From Silvimonas iriomotensis (GTDB taxonomy: Bacteria; Pseudomonadota; Gammaproteobacteria; Burkholderiales; Chitinibacteraceae), in assembly GCF_014645535.1 (NCBI RefSeq), contig NZ_BMLX01000004.1, positions 124,001-188,000 on the forward strand: a stretch of 64,000 nt of DNA. The letters are read 5' to 3'. The position numbers and the translations under genes were made by a program. The notes below the pieces were generated by a model. That model saw nothing but the letters and a program-made list of their open reading frames with translations, was not told the origin of the DNA and did no database searches. Of this stretch, positions 41,858-52,389 are shown one piece after another (position 1 is the stretch's first letter; each line of letters starts with the position of its first letter).

Positions 41858-42487
41858 CTATTCGCCGTTCGTCAATTCGCCGTCGTCAGGCTCTGTCTGG
41901 TCAAACCAGGCGCCCACCACCTTCTCCGTTTCCTCAACCCCTTGTTTTTTAAGGCTGGAGAACAACTGGACGGTGACTTGAGGGTTATCCGCGAACTCTT
42001 TTTGCACGCCCCGCAGTGCCTGGGTGCGTTCCTGGTTGGAGAGTTTGTCTGATTTGGTCAACAGGCAATGCACCGGTTTGCCGGTAGGCAAAAACCAGTC
42101 CAGCATGCGCCGATCCAGCTCGGTGAGCGGCCGGCGCGAATCCATGATCAGCACCAGACCGATCAGGTTGTCCCGCTCTTTCAGATAGCGGCCCAGCAGG
42201 GTTTCCCAATGCGCGCGCACAGCGGCCGGGACCTCGGCGTAGCCATACCCGGGCAAGTCGACCAGCCGCTTGAGCTCGTCACTGCCGAAGGTAAAATAAT
42301 TGATATGCTGGGTGCGCCCTGGTGTTTTCGAGACATATGCAAGGCGAGTGTGGTTGGCAAGGGTATTGATCGCACTGGATTTACCCGCGTTGGACCGCCC
42401 GGCAAACGCGACTTCTCGCCCTTCATGGGGAAGAGTTCGCAAATCATTGACGGTGGTTAGAAATTTGAGCCCGCGAAACAGCGACAT
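41858..42487 (-). CDS. engB: Ribosome biogenesis GTPase EngB/YsxC
   Basis: The 209-residue protein has the GTPase motifs G1 [10 protein letters not shown]2 TPGRTQ, G3 DLPGYGYA, G4 TKSDKL and G5 FSSLKKQG. It acts in large-subunit assembly. Divergence from cytochrome c4 is the usual betaproteobacterial arrangement. Confidence 0.96.
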   Translation of the reverse strand: MSLFRGLKFLTTVNDLRTLPHEGREVAFAGRSNAGKSSAINTLANHTRLAYVSKTPGRTQHINYFTFGSDELKRLVDLPGYGYAEVPAAVRAHWETLLGRYLKERDNLIGLVLIMDSRRPLTELDRRMLDWFLPTGKPVHCLLTKSDKLSNQERTQALRGVQKEFADNPQVTVQLFSSLKKQGVEETEKVVGAWFDQTEPDDGELTNGE

Positions 42488-42614
42488 GGTGCGTGGTCTG
42501 GTATATGTTGTCTAAATATAGTCTTGATATAGTATCAGGATTTGATCCGTCAGCCGTTCCGGACGCCTGACGACACTCAAAAACGAAAGATCAATTAGGG
42601 AAGGGAGCCAAGTT

Positions 42615-43229
42615 ATGCGCGGAGCGCCTGTCGCAGCCTTGCTTGCTGCACTGACGTTGATGAGCACCGGTGGCCAGGCCGCCACAACCAAAGCCGATCC
42701 AGCCAAAGGCAAGGAAATCGTTGATAAAGTCTGTGCAGCCTGTCACGGCGCCGACGGTAACAGCGTCATCCCGGCCAATCCCAGCCTTGCTGGACAGCAT
42801 CCCGAATACATCTACAAGCAACTGACCGAGTTCAAATCGCAAAAGCGCAAGAACCCGGTCATGCTGGGCATGGCAGCCACCCTGTCTGATGCCGACATGC
42901 ATAACGTTGCGGCTTATTTCTCTACCCAGAAAGCCAAAGAAGGCGGCGCGTCTGACAAAGTGCTGATTGCGGCGGGTGAAAAAATCTACCGTGGCGGCAT
43001 TGCTGCCAAAAATGTGCCGGCCTGTATGGCCTGCCATGGCCCCGGTGGCGCTGGCATTCCGGTACAGTATCCGCGCGTGGCGGGGCAACATTCTGCCTAT
43101 GTCATTACCGAGCTGAACCTGTTCCGCTCTGGCGAGCGCAACAATGGCCCGATGATGAACGATATCGCGGCCCGCCTCTCGGATCAGGACATCAAAGCAG
43201 TTGCCGAGTACATCCAGTCTTTGCGCTAA
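42615..43229 (+). CDS. Cytochrome c4, di-heme
   Basis: The 204-residue protein has a signal peptide (MRGAPVAALLAALTLMSTGG, cleavage after QAA) and two c-type heme sites, CAACHGADG and CMACHGPGG, each with a downstream Met ligand region (MLGMAATLSDADMHN and MMNDIAARLSDQDIKA). It is a periplasmic electron carrier to terminal oxidases. The adjacent cytochrome c assembly genes supply heme attachment. Confidence 0.95.
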   Translation: MRGAPVAALLAALTLMSTGGQAATTKADPAKGKEIVDKVCAACHGADGNSVIPANPSLAGQHPEYIYKQLTEFKSQKRKNPVMLGMAATLSDADMHNVAAYFSTQKAKEGGASDKVLIAAGEKIYRGGIAAKNVPACMACHGPGGAGIPVQYPRVAGQHSAYVITELNLFRSGERNNGPMMNDIAARLSDQDIKAVAEYIQSLR

Positions 43230-43286
43230 GCTTTTTGCGGCTGGAAGACTTGTGCCATGCAACCTTAACCTTGGCAGCATATTCTA

Positions 43287-43316
43287 GAGGGGCGGCGATA
43301 CGCCCCTCTTTTGCTT
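43287..43316 (+). terminator. Terminator between cytochrome c4 and resB
   Basis: AGAGGGGCG-gcgata-CGCCCCTCT followed by TTTTGCTTT, ending at the resB ATG. It may attenuate rather than fully stop read-through. Confidence 0.65.
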
Positions 43317-43317
43317 T

Positions 43318-45375
43318 ATGAACCAGAACATACCTCTCCGTCCGCCTCGCGCTGTCCCGTTTACCCGGGCCCTGTACGATCTTCTATCTTCCATGCGCTT
43401 TGCCGTCAGTCTGCTGACGGTGCTGGCCATTGCCTCGGTCATTGGCACGGTGCTCAAGCAAGGCGAGCAATATGTCGATTACCGCATCGAGTTTGGCGAG
43501 TTCTGGTTTGCCATCTTCAAACCCGTTGGCCTGTTTGACGTTTATCACACCAGCTGGTTTTTGCTGATCCTGGGTTTTCTGGTGCTCTCCACCACGCTGT
43601 GCATCTGGCGTCATGCGCCGGGCATGCTGCGTGATATCCGGGGCTACCGCGAGAACGCCACGCGCAATTCTTTGCGCTTGATGGCCCACAACACCGAAGT
43701 CGATTACGAAGTCGATCGCACCGCCGCGCAAGCGCATCTGCGTCAGGCTGGCTATCGCTGGCGCCTGCTGGATAAAGACGGCGTGTGGATGCTGGCCGCC
43801 AAAAAAGGCGTCGGCCAGCGGCTGGGGTATTTCTTTGCGCATGCCGCCATTGTGGTGATCTGCATTGGCGGTTTGATGGACGGCAATCTGCCGCTCAAGC
43901 TGCGGGAACTCATCGGCAACAAAGTGCCGGAAACCCGTGATCTGCCGCAGAGCAAGGTGCCGGCACAAAGCCGGCTTTCGCCCGACAATCTGTCGTTCCG
44001 CGGCAATGTCACGCTGCCGGAAGGCGCGGTGGCGGATGTGGTGTTTCTCAATTCCGGCGACGGGTTCTTTGTGCAGGACCTGCCCTTTGCCCTGCGCCTC
44101 AAGCAGTTCCAGGTGGATTACTACAGCACCGGCATGCCCAAGCGCTTTGCGTCCAGCATTGATGTGCTTGATCCGCAGTCTGGCAAGGTGGTGAAAAGCG
44201 GCGTGGTGGAAGTCAACAAGCCGCTGTTGTACGACGGCATTGCCATCTACCAGGCCAGCTTTGGTGATGGTGGCTCACCACTGCAACTGACGGGCTGGCA
44301 TCTCAATCGCCCGGCTTCGCAAAAATTTGAGGCGCGTTCGCGCAGCACCCAAAGCATTGATCTGGACGGCAAGGCCTACACACTGGAGTTCGGTGACCTG
44401 CGCGTGACCAACGTCGAGAACATGGGCAAGAACACGCCAGAGCAGACGTCTGCCGTGGCGGTGAACAAGCTGGAACAGGCGCTGGCGTCGTCGCAGTCGG
44501 TCAAATCGACCAACACCATGCGCAATCTGGGGCCGATGATCCAGTTCAAGCTGCGTGATTCCTCCGGCCAGGCGGTGGAATACCAGAACTACATGACGCC
44601 GTTTCTGGATGATGGTGCGCTGTATCTGATGACAGGCGTGCGCAAAGAGATCAATGCGCCATTCCAGTACGTGCGCATCCCGCTGGACGACGATATGAAG
44701 GTCGACACCTTCATGCGTCTGCGCGATGTATTGCTTGATGCGTCGGCGTGGTCGGTCATTGCCCAGCGCACCACCGACAAAGCCTTCCAGGGTGGCGGCT
44801 TTACCGAAACAAAGCGTGCCGAATTTGCCGCCGTGACCGAGATGATCCTCAAGCAATTTGCGCAGGGCGGCTTCCCGCGCATTGATGCCTTCATCCGTGA
44901 GAAAGTCCCGGAAGACAAGCGTGCGGCGGTGGCGCAGACCTATCTGAAGATCCTGCAGGGCGCCACGGTGGACGCCATGGATATCGCCCAGCAGCGCGCC
45001 GGCCTGCCGCCGGTTGCCATGAGCGACACGCAGTATCGCTTCCTGATGGATAGCCTGGTTGCCACCAGCGGCTTCTTTGAATATGGCTCCCCGGTTTATC
45101 TGCAGTTGAGCGGGTTTACCGAGGTCAAATCGTCTGGCTTCCAGCTCACCCGTTCGCCCGGCAAACGCGTGGTGTATCTGGGTTCCATCCTGCTGGTCAT
45201 TGGCATATTCTGCATGTTCTATCTGCGCGAAGAACGGGTCTGGCTGCGCAGCGAAAACGGTAAAACCGTGCTGGCGTTGACTGGCAACCGCCGCTCCGCC
45301 GATCTGGAGTCTGCATTTGAACGGCACCGCGCCGCGTTGCTGCCGGCCCCATCCAAAGAAGAGATCGCGACATGA
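43318..45375 (+). CDS. resB: System II cytochrome c biogenesis protein ResB/CcsB
   Basis: The 685-residue protein has the ResB topology: three N-terminal helices (MRFAVSLLTVLAIASVIGTV; WFLLILGFLVLSTTLCIWRH; AHAAIVVICIGG), a large periplasmic domain, and a last helix (VYLGSILLVIGIFCMFYLRE). With CcsA it carries and attaches heme to CXXCH apocytochromes. The stop overlaps the ccsA start (ATGA). Confidence 0.95.
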   Translation: MNQNIPLRPPRAVPFTRALYDLLSSMRFAVSLLTVLAIASVIGTVLKQGEQYVDYRIEFGEFWFAIFKPVGLFDVYHTSWFLLILGFLVLSTTLCIWRHAPGMLRDIRGYRENATRNSLRLMAHNTEVDYEVDRTAAQAHLRQAGYRWRLLDKDGVWMLAAKKGVGQRLGYFFAHAAIVVICIGGLMDGNLPLKLRELIGNKVPETRDLPQSKVPAQSRLSPDNLSFRGNVTLPEGAVADVVFLNSGDGFFVQDLPFALRLKQFQVDYYSTGMPKRFASSIDVLDPQSGKVVKSGVVEVNKPLLYDGIAIYQASFGDGGSPLQLTGWHLNRPASQKFEARSRSTQSIDLDGKAYTLEFGDLRVTNVENMGKNTPEQTSAVAVNKLEQALASSQSVKSTNTMRNLGPMIQFKLRDSSGQAVEYQNYMTPFLDDGALYLMTGVRKEINAPFQYVRIPLDDDMKVDTFMRLRDVLLDASAWSVIAQRTTDKAFQGGGFTETKRAEFAAVTEMILKQFAQGGFPRIDAFIREKVPEDKRAAVAQTYLKILQGATVDAMDIAQQRAGLPPVAMSDTQYRFLMDSLVATSGFFEYGSPVYLQLSGFTEVKSSGFQLTRSPGKRVVYLGSILLVIGIFCMFYLREERVWLRSENGKTVLALTGNRRSADLESAFERHRAALLPAPSKEEIAT

Positions 45376-46676
45376 TGATGACGCTCCCCCTGGCCCGGCG
45401 CACACCGCTGGATTTCGTCTTTGCGGTACTGATGCTGGCCGCCGGTGGCTATGCCTTCGCCCGCTACGGCCAGTACATGGATTACTACGAGCACGGCATC
45501 TTGCTGGGGGTGACGCTGGCGCTGGTCTGGTTTGGCTGGTTCTGGCCGGCCATGCGTTACTTTTTGCCTGGCGCTGCGGTGCTGGCGCTGTTGGGTACCA
45601 GTAGCTACCACGGTGATCTTGCGACCGCGCAGCATTCCTTCCTGCTTAAATATTTTCTGGCCAGCCAGTCTGCAGTGATGTGGATGTGCGTGCTGTATTT
45701 CATCGCCACCGTGGTGTACTGGGTGGGGTTGGTGCGGCGCTCAGACACGGTGTTGTCGATCGCCTCCGGGCTGACCTGGACTGCCGCGCTGGCCGCGCTG
45801 ACGGCCATGCTGGTGCGCTGGTATGAAAGCTACCTGATCGGGCCGGATGTGGGGCATATCCCGGTCTCCAACCTGTACGAAGTGTTCATCCTGTTCTGCC
45901 TGATTACCACATTGATGTACCTGTATTACGAGGCGCGGTTCAAAGCCCGCACCATGGGGGCGTTTGTGCTGCTGGTGATCAGCGCGGCAGTTGGCTTCAT
46001 CTTGTGGTACTCGCTGGACCGTCAGGCGCATGAGATTCAGCCGCTGATTCCGGCGCTGCAATCCTGGTGGATGAAGATCCATGTGCCGGCCAATTTCATT
46101 GGCTATGGCGCATTTTCGCTGTCCGCCATGCTGGGCGTTGCCTGGATTCTGGCCTCGCCCATCCAGCGCAAGCCGGCCACGCGTAACACGCTGCATGCAT
46201 TGGCGTTGGCGCAGACCGTGCTGGCCCTGATGGTTGGTCTTTATGGTGCCAGCGCGCTGGGTCTGTCTGCGGCCGCAGCGCAGCTGACCATGGGCGGCGG
46301 CTTGTGCGTCGCCGCGCTGCTGGTGATCGCGGCCTGGCCGGGGGTCATGGCAAAGAGCCTGCCCTCACCGCAGGTGCTGGAAGAAGTGTCTTACCGCGCG
46401 GTCTCGGTCGGCTTTTTGTTCTTCACCATTGCCACCATTCTGGGGGCCGCCTGGGCGGCGGATGCCTGGGGCGGCTACTGGAGCTGGGACCCGAAGGAAA
46501 CCTGGGCGCTGATCGTGTGGCTGAACTATGCCGCCTGGCTGCATGTACGGCTGGTCAAGGGCTGGCGCGGCGAGGTATTGGCCTGGTGGTCGGTCATTGG
46601 CCTGGCGGTCACGACCTTTGCTTTCCTTGGCGTGAACATGTTCCTCTCCGGCCTGCATTCCTACGGCGGGCTGTAA
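45372..46676 (+). CDS. ccsA: System II heme exporter/ligase CcsA (ResC)
   Basis: The 434-residue protein has multiple membrane helices and the tryptophan-rich WWD signature WGGYWSWDPKETWALIVWLN. Conserved His residues for heme lie around it (WLNYAAWLHVRL and IPALQSWWMKIHVPANFIGY). It is coupled to resB by a 4-nt overlap. Three ATGs in a row occur at the start; 45372 is the first. Confidence 0.95.
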   Translation: MMMTLPLARRTPLDFVFAVLMLAAGGYAFARYGQYMDYYEHGILLGVTLALVWFGWFWPAMRYFLPGAAVLALLGTSSYHGDLATAQHSFLLKYFLASQSAVMWMCVLYFIATVVYWVGLVRRSDTVLSIASGLTWTAALAALTAMLVRWYESYLIGPDVGHIPVSNLYEVFILFCLITTLMYLYYEARFKARTMGAFVLLVISAAVGFILWYSLDRQAHEIQPLIPALQSWWMKIHVPANFIGYGAFSLSAMLGVAWILASPIQRKPATRNTLHALALAQTVLALMVGLYGASALGLSAAAAQLTMGGGLCVAALLVIAAWPGVMAKSLPSPQVLEEVSYRAVSVGFLFFTIATILGAAWAADAWGGYWSWDPKETWALIVWLNYAAWLHVRLVKGWRGEVLAWWSVIGLAVTTFAFLGVNMFLSGLHSYGGL

Positions 46677-46703
46677 AAGGGCAATTGAGGCAAATCAAAG
46701 CAC

Positions 46704-46733
46704 AAGGGCGGGTCAGTTGATCCGCCCTTTTTT
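46704..46733 (+). terminator. Terminator after ccsA
   Basis: GGGCGG-gtcagttgat-CCGCCC followed by TTTTTT. Confidence 0.85.
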
Positions 46734-46972
46734 CATGGCCTCAGCTTGCGTACAGCTAACGGATTCTGCCCGCAACAGAAAGATTGCCGTGTAGCGGTTG
46801 CGTGTCTCATTCAAATCATAAATGCCGCGTGTCGCTTTCCGTGACAGCTTGATTGCAGTAAAAACCGTCTTTGCTATCGCTGTTACATCAGCGTTTCATG
46901 AATTACGGCCCCGTACAAGAAGCGCCGGATTCCCATAGCACTGGACATATAAATCAGGGGGAGCGCGACCAT

Positions 46973-47515
46973 ATGCTCGACGTCATTTACCGCAAGACGC
47001 AGGCAGGGCTGACCGAGATTCAGACCCGCGCCAGCGGTCTTTCGCTCAAGCAACGCCAGTTGCTGATCATGATTGATGGCAAGACCCCGGCACATGCGCT
47101 GCCCATGGCCATGCCGGAAAAAGATCTGGTTCACAAACTGCTGGAACTGGAATGGGATGGCCTGATCGAGCGCGCAGGCTCTCTGCCACCCAAAACGGTG
47201 GCCGCGGCACCGGCTGCTGCACCTGCGCCAGCCGCCGTTGCGGCGACCAGCGCGGTCGCCGGCGGGTTCTCACTGGGTTTGAACGTGGTGCGGATCAGCG
47301 CGGGGCAAGTGGCGCGTATCCGTTCCATCTTGCACATGACCAACCAGAACCACCTCTCGGGCGAACTCGATGAGATGATCGGCGAGATGGAGCACCTGAT
47401 CTCGGTGGCGGATATTGAACGCTGTATCGCGCGCTATCTGCAGGTGATGAAAGCACGTGGCCTTGAGAGCGCCGCGCAGACCTATCTGGCTCAGATCCGC
47501 ACGGTTGTTCGCTAA
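46973..47515 (+). CDS. Hypothetical protein with two helical domains
   Basis: ATG 46973 lies behind AGGGGGAG and is preferred to 46871. The 180-residue product has a winged-helix-like N-terminus (SGLSLKQRQLLIMIDGKTPA, LLELEWDGLIERAGSLP), an Ala/Pro-rich linker (about 75-100) and a helical C-terminal domain (SGELDEMIGEMEHLISVADI). The pattern resembles small cytosolic proteins of Neisseriales of unknown role. It is convergent with the cobW-type gene (3-nt gap). Confidence 0.65.
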   Translation: MLDVIYRKTQAGLTEIQTRASGLSLKQRQLLIMIDGKTPAHALPMAMPEKDLVHKLLELEWDGLIERAGSLPPKTVAAAPAAAPAPAAVAATSAVAGGFSLGLNVVRISAGQVARIRSILHMTNQNHLSGELDEMIGEMEHLISVADIERCIARYLQVMKARGLESAAQTYLAQIRTVVR

Positions 47516-47518
47516 CGC

Positions 47519-48607
47519 TTATGTCGTACTTTGCTGGCTGCCTGGCGCAATGCGGGCGGCCAGCAAACGCGCCTCCACTGCAGACCAGTCAGGTGCTGCG
47601 TCTGCTTCCACAATGATTTCAAAACGGCTGTCGCGACGGTAGGCCGAGATATTGGCACTGGGATAAGCATCGACCCAGTCAAAGCGGTACCAGTCACGCT
47701 CTGTATGAAACACCCCCTTGGCCCGGGATAGCCCCTGCACGCCCAGTGTTTGCGCTTGCTGGAACGCCTGGAACAGATCGGCAATGGCGCCGCTGTCAAA
47801 CAGCGTTTCCGGGCTGAACACCCAACCGCAGGCATGCGAGCCCAGACTGGATTGCGCCTTGCGTACCGGCTCGGCACCTTGCGGTGTGGCGATGGCTGGC
47901 GTGGTTTCGATCTTGCGGCGTGGCGCCAGCGGGTTGTGCGTGCCGGCGGCGTGCGGCGCATCTTGCCAGCGTTCGGCATTGAGCGGCGCATCCAGCAGTC
48001 CGGCGTCAAACAGGCCGTTCTGGACCTGCACCACCGCCAGCTTGGGCGGGAAGGCGGCGCGCGCCATGGCCAGCGCGGCATCCAGTTGTGCGGCGTCGGC
48101 CAGATCGGTCTTGTTGATCACCAGCACATCGGCCAGTTCGATCTGGTCCCGCCAGGTTTCGTTGCGGGTATAGCGGGCGTCTTCCAGATGGCGCGCATCC
48201 ATCAGCGTGACCACACCGCGTACCTCAAACGTGGTGCTCATGAACGGGTCGCGCAGCAGGTCGATGATGCCGGCCGGGTGACCCAGGCCAGAGGGTTCGA
48301 TCAGGATGCGATCCGGCCGCTTGCCCTGGACCAGCTTGTTCAGATTCACCCGCAGCATGGGGCTGGTGGTGCAGCAGATACAGCCGCCCGGAACTTCAGC
48401 CACTTGCAGGCCTTCGCCGGCAGAGGAGAGCGTCGCGCCATCAATGCCGACTTCCCCGAACTCATTGACCACCACGGCCCAGAACTCGTCCGCCGGCTTG
48501 CTGGCCAGCAGATGGGTGATCGCGGTGGTTTTGCCGACCCCGAGAAAACCGGTGATCAGATTGACGGGGATGCGGGGTTGCGAAGCCACTTGAGAATTGC
48601 CTGCCAT
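47519..48607 (-). CDS. CobW/COG0523-family metal-chaperone GTPase
   Basis: The 362-residue protein has Walker A GFLGVGKTTAI, the metal motif GGCICC, Walker B region ILIEPSGLGHP and guanine-specificity INKTDLAD. It ends in a CobW C-terminal domain (KGVFHTERDWYRFDWVDAYP). COG0523 proteins deliver zinc or cobalt to client enzymes. No Zur box was seen. Its start lies 52 nt inside the upstream ParA-like gene. Confidence 0.9.
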   Translation of the reverse strand: MAGNSQVASQPRIPVNLITGFLGVGKTTAITHLLASKPADEFWAVVVNEFGEVGIDGATLSSAGEGLQVAEVPGGCICCTTSPMLRVNLNKLVQGKRPDRILIEPSGLGHPAGIIDLLRDPFMSTTFEVRGVVTLMDARHLEDARYTRNETWRDQIELADVLVINKTDLADAAQLDAALAMARAAFPPKLAVVQVQNGLFDAGLLDAPLNAERWQDAPHAAGTHNPLAPRRKIETTPAIATPQGAEPVRKAQSSLGSHACGWVFSPETLFDSGAIADLFQAFQQAQTLGVQGLSRAKGVFHTERDWYRFDWVDAYPSANISAYRRDSRFEIIVEADAAPDWSAVEARLLAARIAPGSQQSTT

Positions 48608-49206
48608 TGTTCCAGATCACGCTCGAACCGCCGGCCCGGCAGGTCGAACAGCGTGAGTCCTTTGGGTTGAAGTTGCACGTACAACTGCGTGTTGCGCAGC
48701 CAGCTAAGCACCGGAAAGCCATAGCCTGCCAGAAAGTGCTCAAGCTGTTGCGCGGCATGGGTGCGCGGGTCTACGCGCATGCCGACGATACCGATATCCA
48801 CCTGTTTCTTGCGGACGGCTTTTTCTTCGGCCAGCTGGGCAAAGAAGCCTTCCAGCGCCCACATATCAAATGAGGATGGCACCACCGGCACCAGCACGCG
48901 GCTGACGGCCTTGAGCGCGCCTTCCAGCTTTTTGCCATGCAGGCCGGCGGGACTGTCCAGCACGGCAACGGTGGCGTTTTTGGGGGCGTGCGGCGTGTCC
49001 TCGCCAGCGGCATCCCATTCATTGATGCGCGGATATTGTTCCGGGCGGCGCGTTAACCAGTAGCGCGCGCTTTGCTGCCGGTCCAGATCGCCCAGCGCTA
49101 CTTTGTCGCCCTGCCAGGCAAAGTGGCCGGCCAGATTGGTAGCGAGGGTGGATTTGCCACTGCCCCCTTTGGGGTTGGCGATCAGGATGGACAGCGGTGT
49201 GGTCAT
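48556..49206 (-). CDS. ParA-family ATPase
   Basis: The 216-residue protein has the deviant Walker A of ParA/MinD ([16 protein letters not shown]), switch I ([14 protein letters not shown]) and Walker B ([12 protein letters not shown]). It is a short orphan ParA with no parB next to it, so it may position something other than chromosomes. It overlaps pth by 4 nt and the CobW gene by 52 nt. Confidence 0.88.
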   Translation of the reverse strand: MTTPLSILIANPKGGSGKSTLATNLAGHFAWQGDKVALGDLDRQQSARYWLTRRPEQYPRINEWDAAGEDTPHAPKNATVAVLDSPAGLHGKKLEGALKAVSRVLVPVVPSSFDMWALEGFFAQLAEEKAVRKKQVDIGIVGMRVDPRTHAAQQLEHFLAGYGFPVLSWLRNTQLYVQLQPKGLTLFDLPGRRFERDLEQWQAILKWLRNPASPSI

Positions 49207-49811
49207 GGCGCGGGTTTATGCGGTCTTTGTTTTGATTCGTCGGTATGCAACTGCTGCATGGCGATGTTCATCTCGCCCTTGAGCATGCGCGGCAACAGGT
49301 TCTGCGCGCGCAGCATGGCGGCATCGATCAGTTCTTGTTCTTCACGGCGCGGCGGCTTGAGCACAAAGCTCACGACTTCGGCCCGGTCGCCCGGATGGCC
49401 CACGCCCAGGCGCAAGCGCCAGAAATTGGGCGTAGACAGATGCGACTGGATGTCCTTGAGCCCATTGTGGCCGCCATTACCGCCGCCTTGCTTGAGCTTG
49501 ACCTGGCCGGCCGGAATATCCATCTCGTCATGCACCACCAGAATCTGGTCGGGCAGGATTTTGTAGAACTGGGCCAGGGCCACAACAGACAGACCGCTGC
49601 GGTTCATGAAAGTTTGCGGCTGCAGCAACCAGACTTCTTCGCCATGCAGACGGGCCTTGCCGGCAAGGCCGTGAAACTTGCTGTCATGGCGCAAGGTGGC
49701 ACCGCCTTCACGGGCCAGTTCATCGACAAACCAGAAACCGGCGTTATGGCGGGTGGCGGCATATTCAGCCCCGGGGTTACCGAGGCCGACAATCAATTTG
49801 ATGGTGGACAT
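49203..49811 (-). CDS. pth: Peptidyl-tRNA hydrolase
   Basis: Starting at ATG 49811 the protein has 202 residues. The Pth active site is intact: Asn in [10 protein letters not shown], His in TRHNAGFWF, Asn in FMNRSG, and Asp in [11 protein letters not shown]. It recycles peptidyl-tRNAs released from ribosomes. Gene order pth-rplY-prs-tRNA-Gln-ispE-lolB is typical for betaproteobacteria, here with one extra gene between pth and rplY. Confidence 0.96.
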   Translation of the reverse strand: MSTIKLIVGLGNPGAEYAATRHNAGFWFVDELAREGGATLRHDSKFHGLAGKARLHGEEVWLLQPQTFMNRSGLSVVALAQFYKILPDQILVVHDEMDIPAGQVKLKQGGGNGGHNGLKDIQSHLSTPNFWRLRLGVGHPGDRAEVVSFVLKPPRREEQELIDAAMLRAQNLLPRMLKGEMNIAMQQLHTDESKQRPHKPAP

Positions 49812-49894
49812 GAATACATGGCCGGATGCATGTGGCACGCATCCGGCAAAGAAAGACAAAAACCGATGATAAAGGCTGGCGCTGCGGGCCGCTA

Positions 49895-50488
49895 CTAACG
49901 GGGCGGCATAAACGGAATATGCCGGATCACGCGCGGCTCGCCGCCCAGGGTCAGATACAGGGCGCTGTCACTGTAGATTTGCGGCGAATTGATCGATACC
50001 CGCCAGCCACCACACCAGGCCCAGCCGCTATCTTGCTGCGAGAAGCGCCAGTCGCCGGCATACGGGTTGCGATCAAAACGCTGTATCCACATTAAATTGC
50101 CCTCTTTGTCCTTGAGGGAAATATCGTAGAAGGCCACACCACCGTCATGCTGTTCGACCCGCCAGCCAGGCCAGTTGCCAACAAGGTTAAGGGTAACGGC
50201 AGACAGCAGTTTTTCATGCGGCAGCGCATTGGTGACGACGCCACCGACATCAGTGAAATAGGGGCGGTAATCAAGGCCATCCTGGCGGGAATGAAAAGGC
50301 GACACGCCCCAGCGCGGCCCTACCCAGTAGGCCACCAGCAATACAGCACAGGCCATGAAGAAACCACGCAACCACGGCCGGAAGCGCCGCGGCGTAACGG
50401 GCATGCTGGCCAGCCAGTCCAGCGGGCTGGTACGGTAGCGCCGATAGTAATCAACGGTGGAATCAGATTCCTGCTCGCTGTGATACAT
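49895..50488 (-). CDS. Single-pass membrane protein of unknown function
   Basis: ATG 50488 follows GGAGAGAG. The 197-residue product has a short cytosolic head ([20 protein letters not shown]), one membrane helix ([16 protein letters not shown]) and a periplasmic beta-rich domain ([20 protein letters not shown], ending [12 protein letters not shown]). I do not recognise a family. It is inserted between pth and rplY. Confidence 0.65.
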   Translation of the reverse strand: MYHSEQESDSTVDYYRRYRTSPLDWLASMPVTPRRFRPWLRGFFMACAVLLVAYWVGPRWGVSPFHSRQDGLDYRPYFTDVGGVVTNALPHEKLLSAVTLNLVGNWPGWRVEQHDGGVAFYDISLKDKEGNLMWIQRFDRNPYAGDWRFSQQDSGWAWCGGWRVSINSPQIYSDSALYLTLGGEPRVIRHIPFMPPR

Positions 50489-50587
50489 CGCTCTCTCCAT
50501 ATACATTATTTGCCTTATAAGTAAGTCAAACAATAGCAGTAGAAAAGGTCTGTGCCAGCTAAAACAGATTGGAACTGACGTGATAGA

Positions 50588-50624
50588 TACAAAAAAGCCG
50601 GCAGGGAAACCCGCCGGCTTTTTG
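50588..50624. terminator. Bidirectional terminator after rplY
   Basis: AAAGCCGGCAGGG-aaa-CCCGCCGGCTTTTT, with A-run and T-run on either side. Confidence 0.9.
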
Positions 50625-50648
50625 ACAACGCAGATGAAGCCTGGCGAA

Positions 50649-51227
50649 TTATTCGCCCTTCTTCGCGTTGAAGGTTGCAACGGCCAGATCTTCGCCGCGA
50701 ACCAGGGACTTGAGCTCAACACCTTCCGGCAGCTTGAGGTCGGAGAGGTGGACGGATGCGTTGGTCGCACCGATCTCGCTCAGATCAACTTCAATGAATT
50801 CCGGCAGCTTGGTGGCGGCGCAACGCACAACCACTTCGTTCAGGATGTAGCCGATGGTACCGCCATCCAGCTTCACGCCCGGAGCGACATCAGCGTTCTT
50901 GAAGTGCAGCGGCACTTTCAGTTCAACGGTGGTGGTGTCGTCAACGCGCTGGAAATCAACGTGCAGGATCAGTTGCTTGAACGGGTGGTATTGCACCGAA
51001 CGCAGCAGAACCTGTTCAGTAGCGCCTTCAACGACTACATTGACGATAGCGGTATGGAAAGCTTCGTCTTTCAGGGTGTACCACATGCTGTTGTGGTCAA
51101 ACTCAACGGCGATCGGGGCCTTGGTGCCACCGTAAATGATGCCGGGGAGCTTGCCGCTGTTACGCAGGCGGCGGCTCGCACCAGTACCTTGCGCAGCACG
51201 GGCTTGTGCTTGAATTTCGAAAGTCAT
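50649..51227 (-). CDS. rplY: 50S ribosomal protein L25, CTC form
   Basis: The 192-residue protein has the L25 N-terminal domain that binds 5S rRNA (RAAQGTGASRRLRNSGKLPG, IIYGG) and the extra C-terminal beta domain of general stress protein CTC (IEVDLSEIGATNASVHLSDL). It follows prs in the usual order. Confidence 0.96.
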   Translation of the reverse strand: MTFEIQAQARAAQGTGASRRLRNSGKLPGIIYGGTKAPIAVEFDHNSMWYTLKDEAFHTAIVNVVVEGATEQVLLRSVQYHPFKQLILHVDFQRVDDTTTVELKVPLHFKNADVAPGVKLDGGTIGYILNEVVVRCAATKLPEFIEVDLSEIGATNASVHLSDLKLPEGVELKSLVRGEDLAVATFNAKKGE

Positions 51228-51375
51228 GGTTGTTACTCCATTTCAGTTAAACACTTCGCCACCCGCGACCAGGACTGGCAAAGGACTCGGGGGACCATTC
51301 CCCCAAATAACGCAAACGGTGAAGAGGGGCTTGCCCGCTTCACCGTCTTGTAAATCTTGTTGCTACGTCGTGCGA

Positions 51376-52326
51376 TCAGTCCACAAACAAGGAAGAGACC
51401 GACTCTTCGTTGTTGATGCGGCGCATGGTCTCTGCCAGCAAGCCGGCGATCGAGACAATGCGGATGCGTTCGCACTGACGGGCAGCTTCCGACAACGGAA
51501 TCGTGTCGGTCACTACCACTTCATCCAGTTCAGACTGGACGATGCGTTCAACGGCAGCGCCGGAGAACACGGCGTGGGTTGCATAGGCAATCACACGCGC
51601 TGCGCCGTGGGCCTTCAGGGCCTGGGCGGCTTTGACCAGCGTATTGGCAGTATCGATCATGTCATCGATGATCACGCAGGTACGGCCCGATACATCGCCG
51701 ATGATGTGCATGACTTCTGCCACGTTCGCCTTGGGGCGACGCTTGTCGATAATGGCCATGTCCACGTTCAGTTGCTTGGCCATGGCGCGGGCACGCAGTA
51801 CACCGCCTACGTCCGGGCTGACGACCATGAGCTGATCATGGTTCTTGGCGCGGATATCAGCCAGCAGTACCGGTGTGGAGTAGATGTTGTCGACCGGGAT
51901 ATCAAAGAAACCCTGAATCTGGTCGGCGTGGACATCTACCGTCAGGACACGGTCAACACCTGCAACTTGCAGCATGTTGGCAATGACCTTGGCCGAAATC
52001 GGCACACGGGCAGAGCGCGGACGACGATCCTGGCGGGCGTAACCGAAATACGGAATCGCCGCAGTAATGCGACCGGCCGATGCGCGTTTGAGCGCGTCGA
52101 CCATCAGCATGACTTCCATGATATTGTCGTTGGTCGGAACGCAGGTCGATTGCAGGACGAACACGTCGCGACCGCGAACGTTCTCCAGCAATTCAACTGT
52201 CACCTCACCGTCCGAGAAGCGACCAACCGTGGCGCGACCCAGAGAAATGTCGAGGTGATTGACGACGCTTTCGGCAAGCTTGGGGTTAGCATTGCCGGTA
52301 AATACCATGAGGCTGTCGTAAGCCAT
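51376..52326 (-). CDS. prs: Ribose-phosphate pyrophosphokinase
   Basis: The 316-residue enzyme makes PRPP from ribose 5-phosphate and ATP. It carries [13 protein letters not shown], the ATP-binding [20 protein letters not shown], the flexible loop region with [12 protein letters not shown], and the PRPP loop [15 protein letters not shown]. Confidence 0.97.
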   Translation of the reverse strand: MAYDSLMVFTGNANPKLAESVVNHLDISLGRATVGRFSDGEVTVELLENVRGRDVFVLQSTCVPTNDNIMEVMLMVDALKRASAGRITAAIPYFGYARQDRRPRSARVPISAKVIANMLQVAGVDRVLTVDVHADQIQGFFDIPVDNIYSTPVLLADIRAKNHDQLMVVSPDVGGVLRARAMAKQLNVDMAIIDKRRPKANVAEVMHIIGDVSGRTCVIIDDMIDTANTLVKAAQALKAHGAARVIAYATHAVFSGAAVERIVQSELDEVVVTDTIPLSEAARQCERIRIVSIAGLLAETMRRINNEESVSSLFVD

Positions 52327-52340
52327 TTTCTGTGCCCTGG

Positions 52341-52378
52341 AAAAACGAAAAGCGTGTAACTGGTGTACACGCTTTTCT
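52341..52378 (-). terminator. Terminator between tRNA-Gln and prs
   Basis: GAAAAGCGTGTA/ACACGCTTTTC hairpin followed by GTTTTTCC on the minus strand. Confidence 0.7.
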
Positions 52379-52389
52379 GTCTTTAGAAG

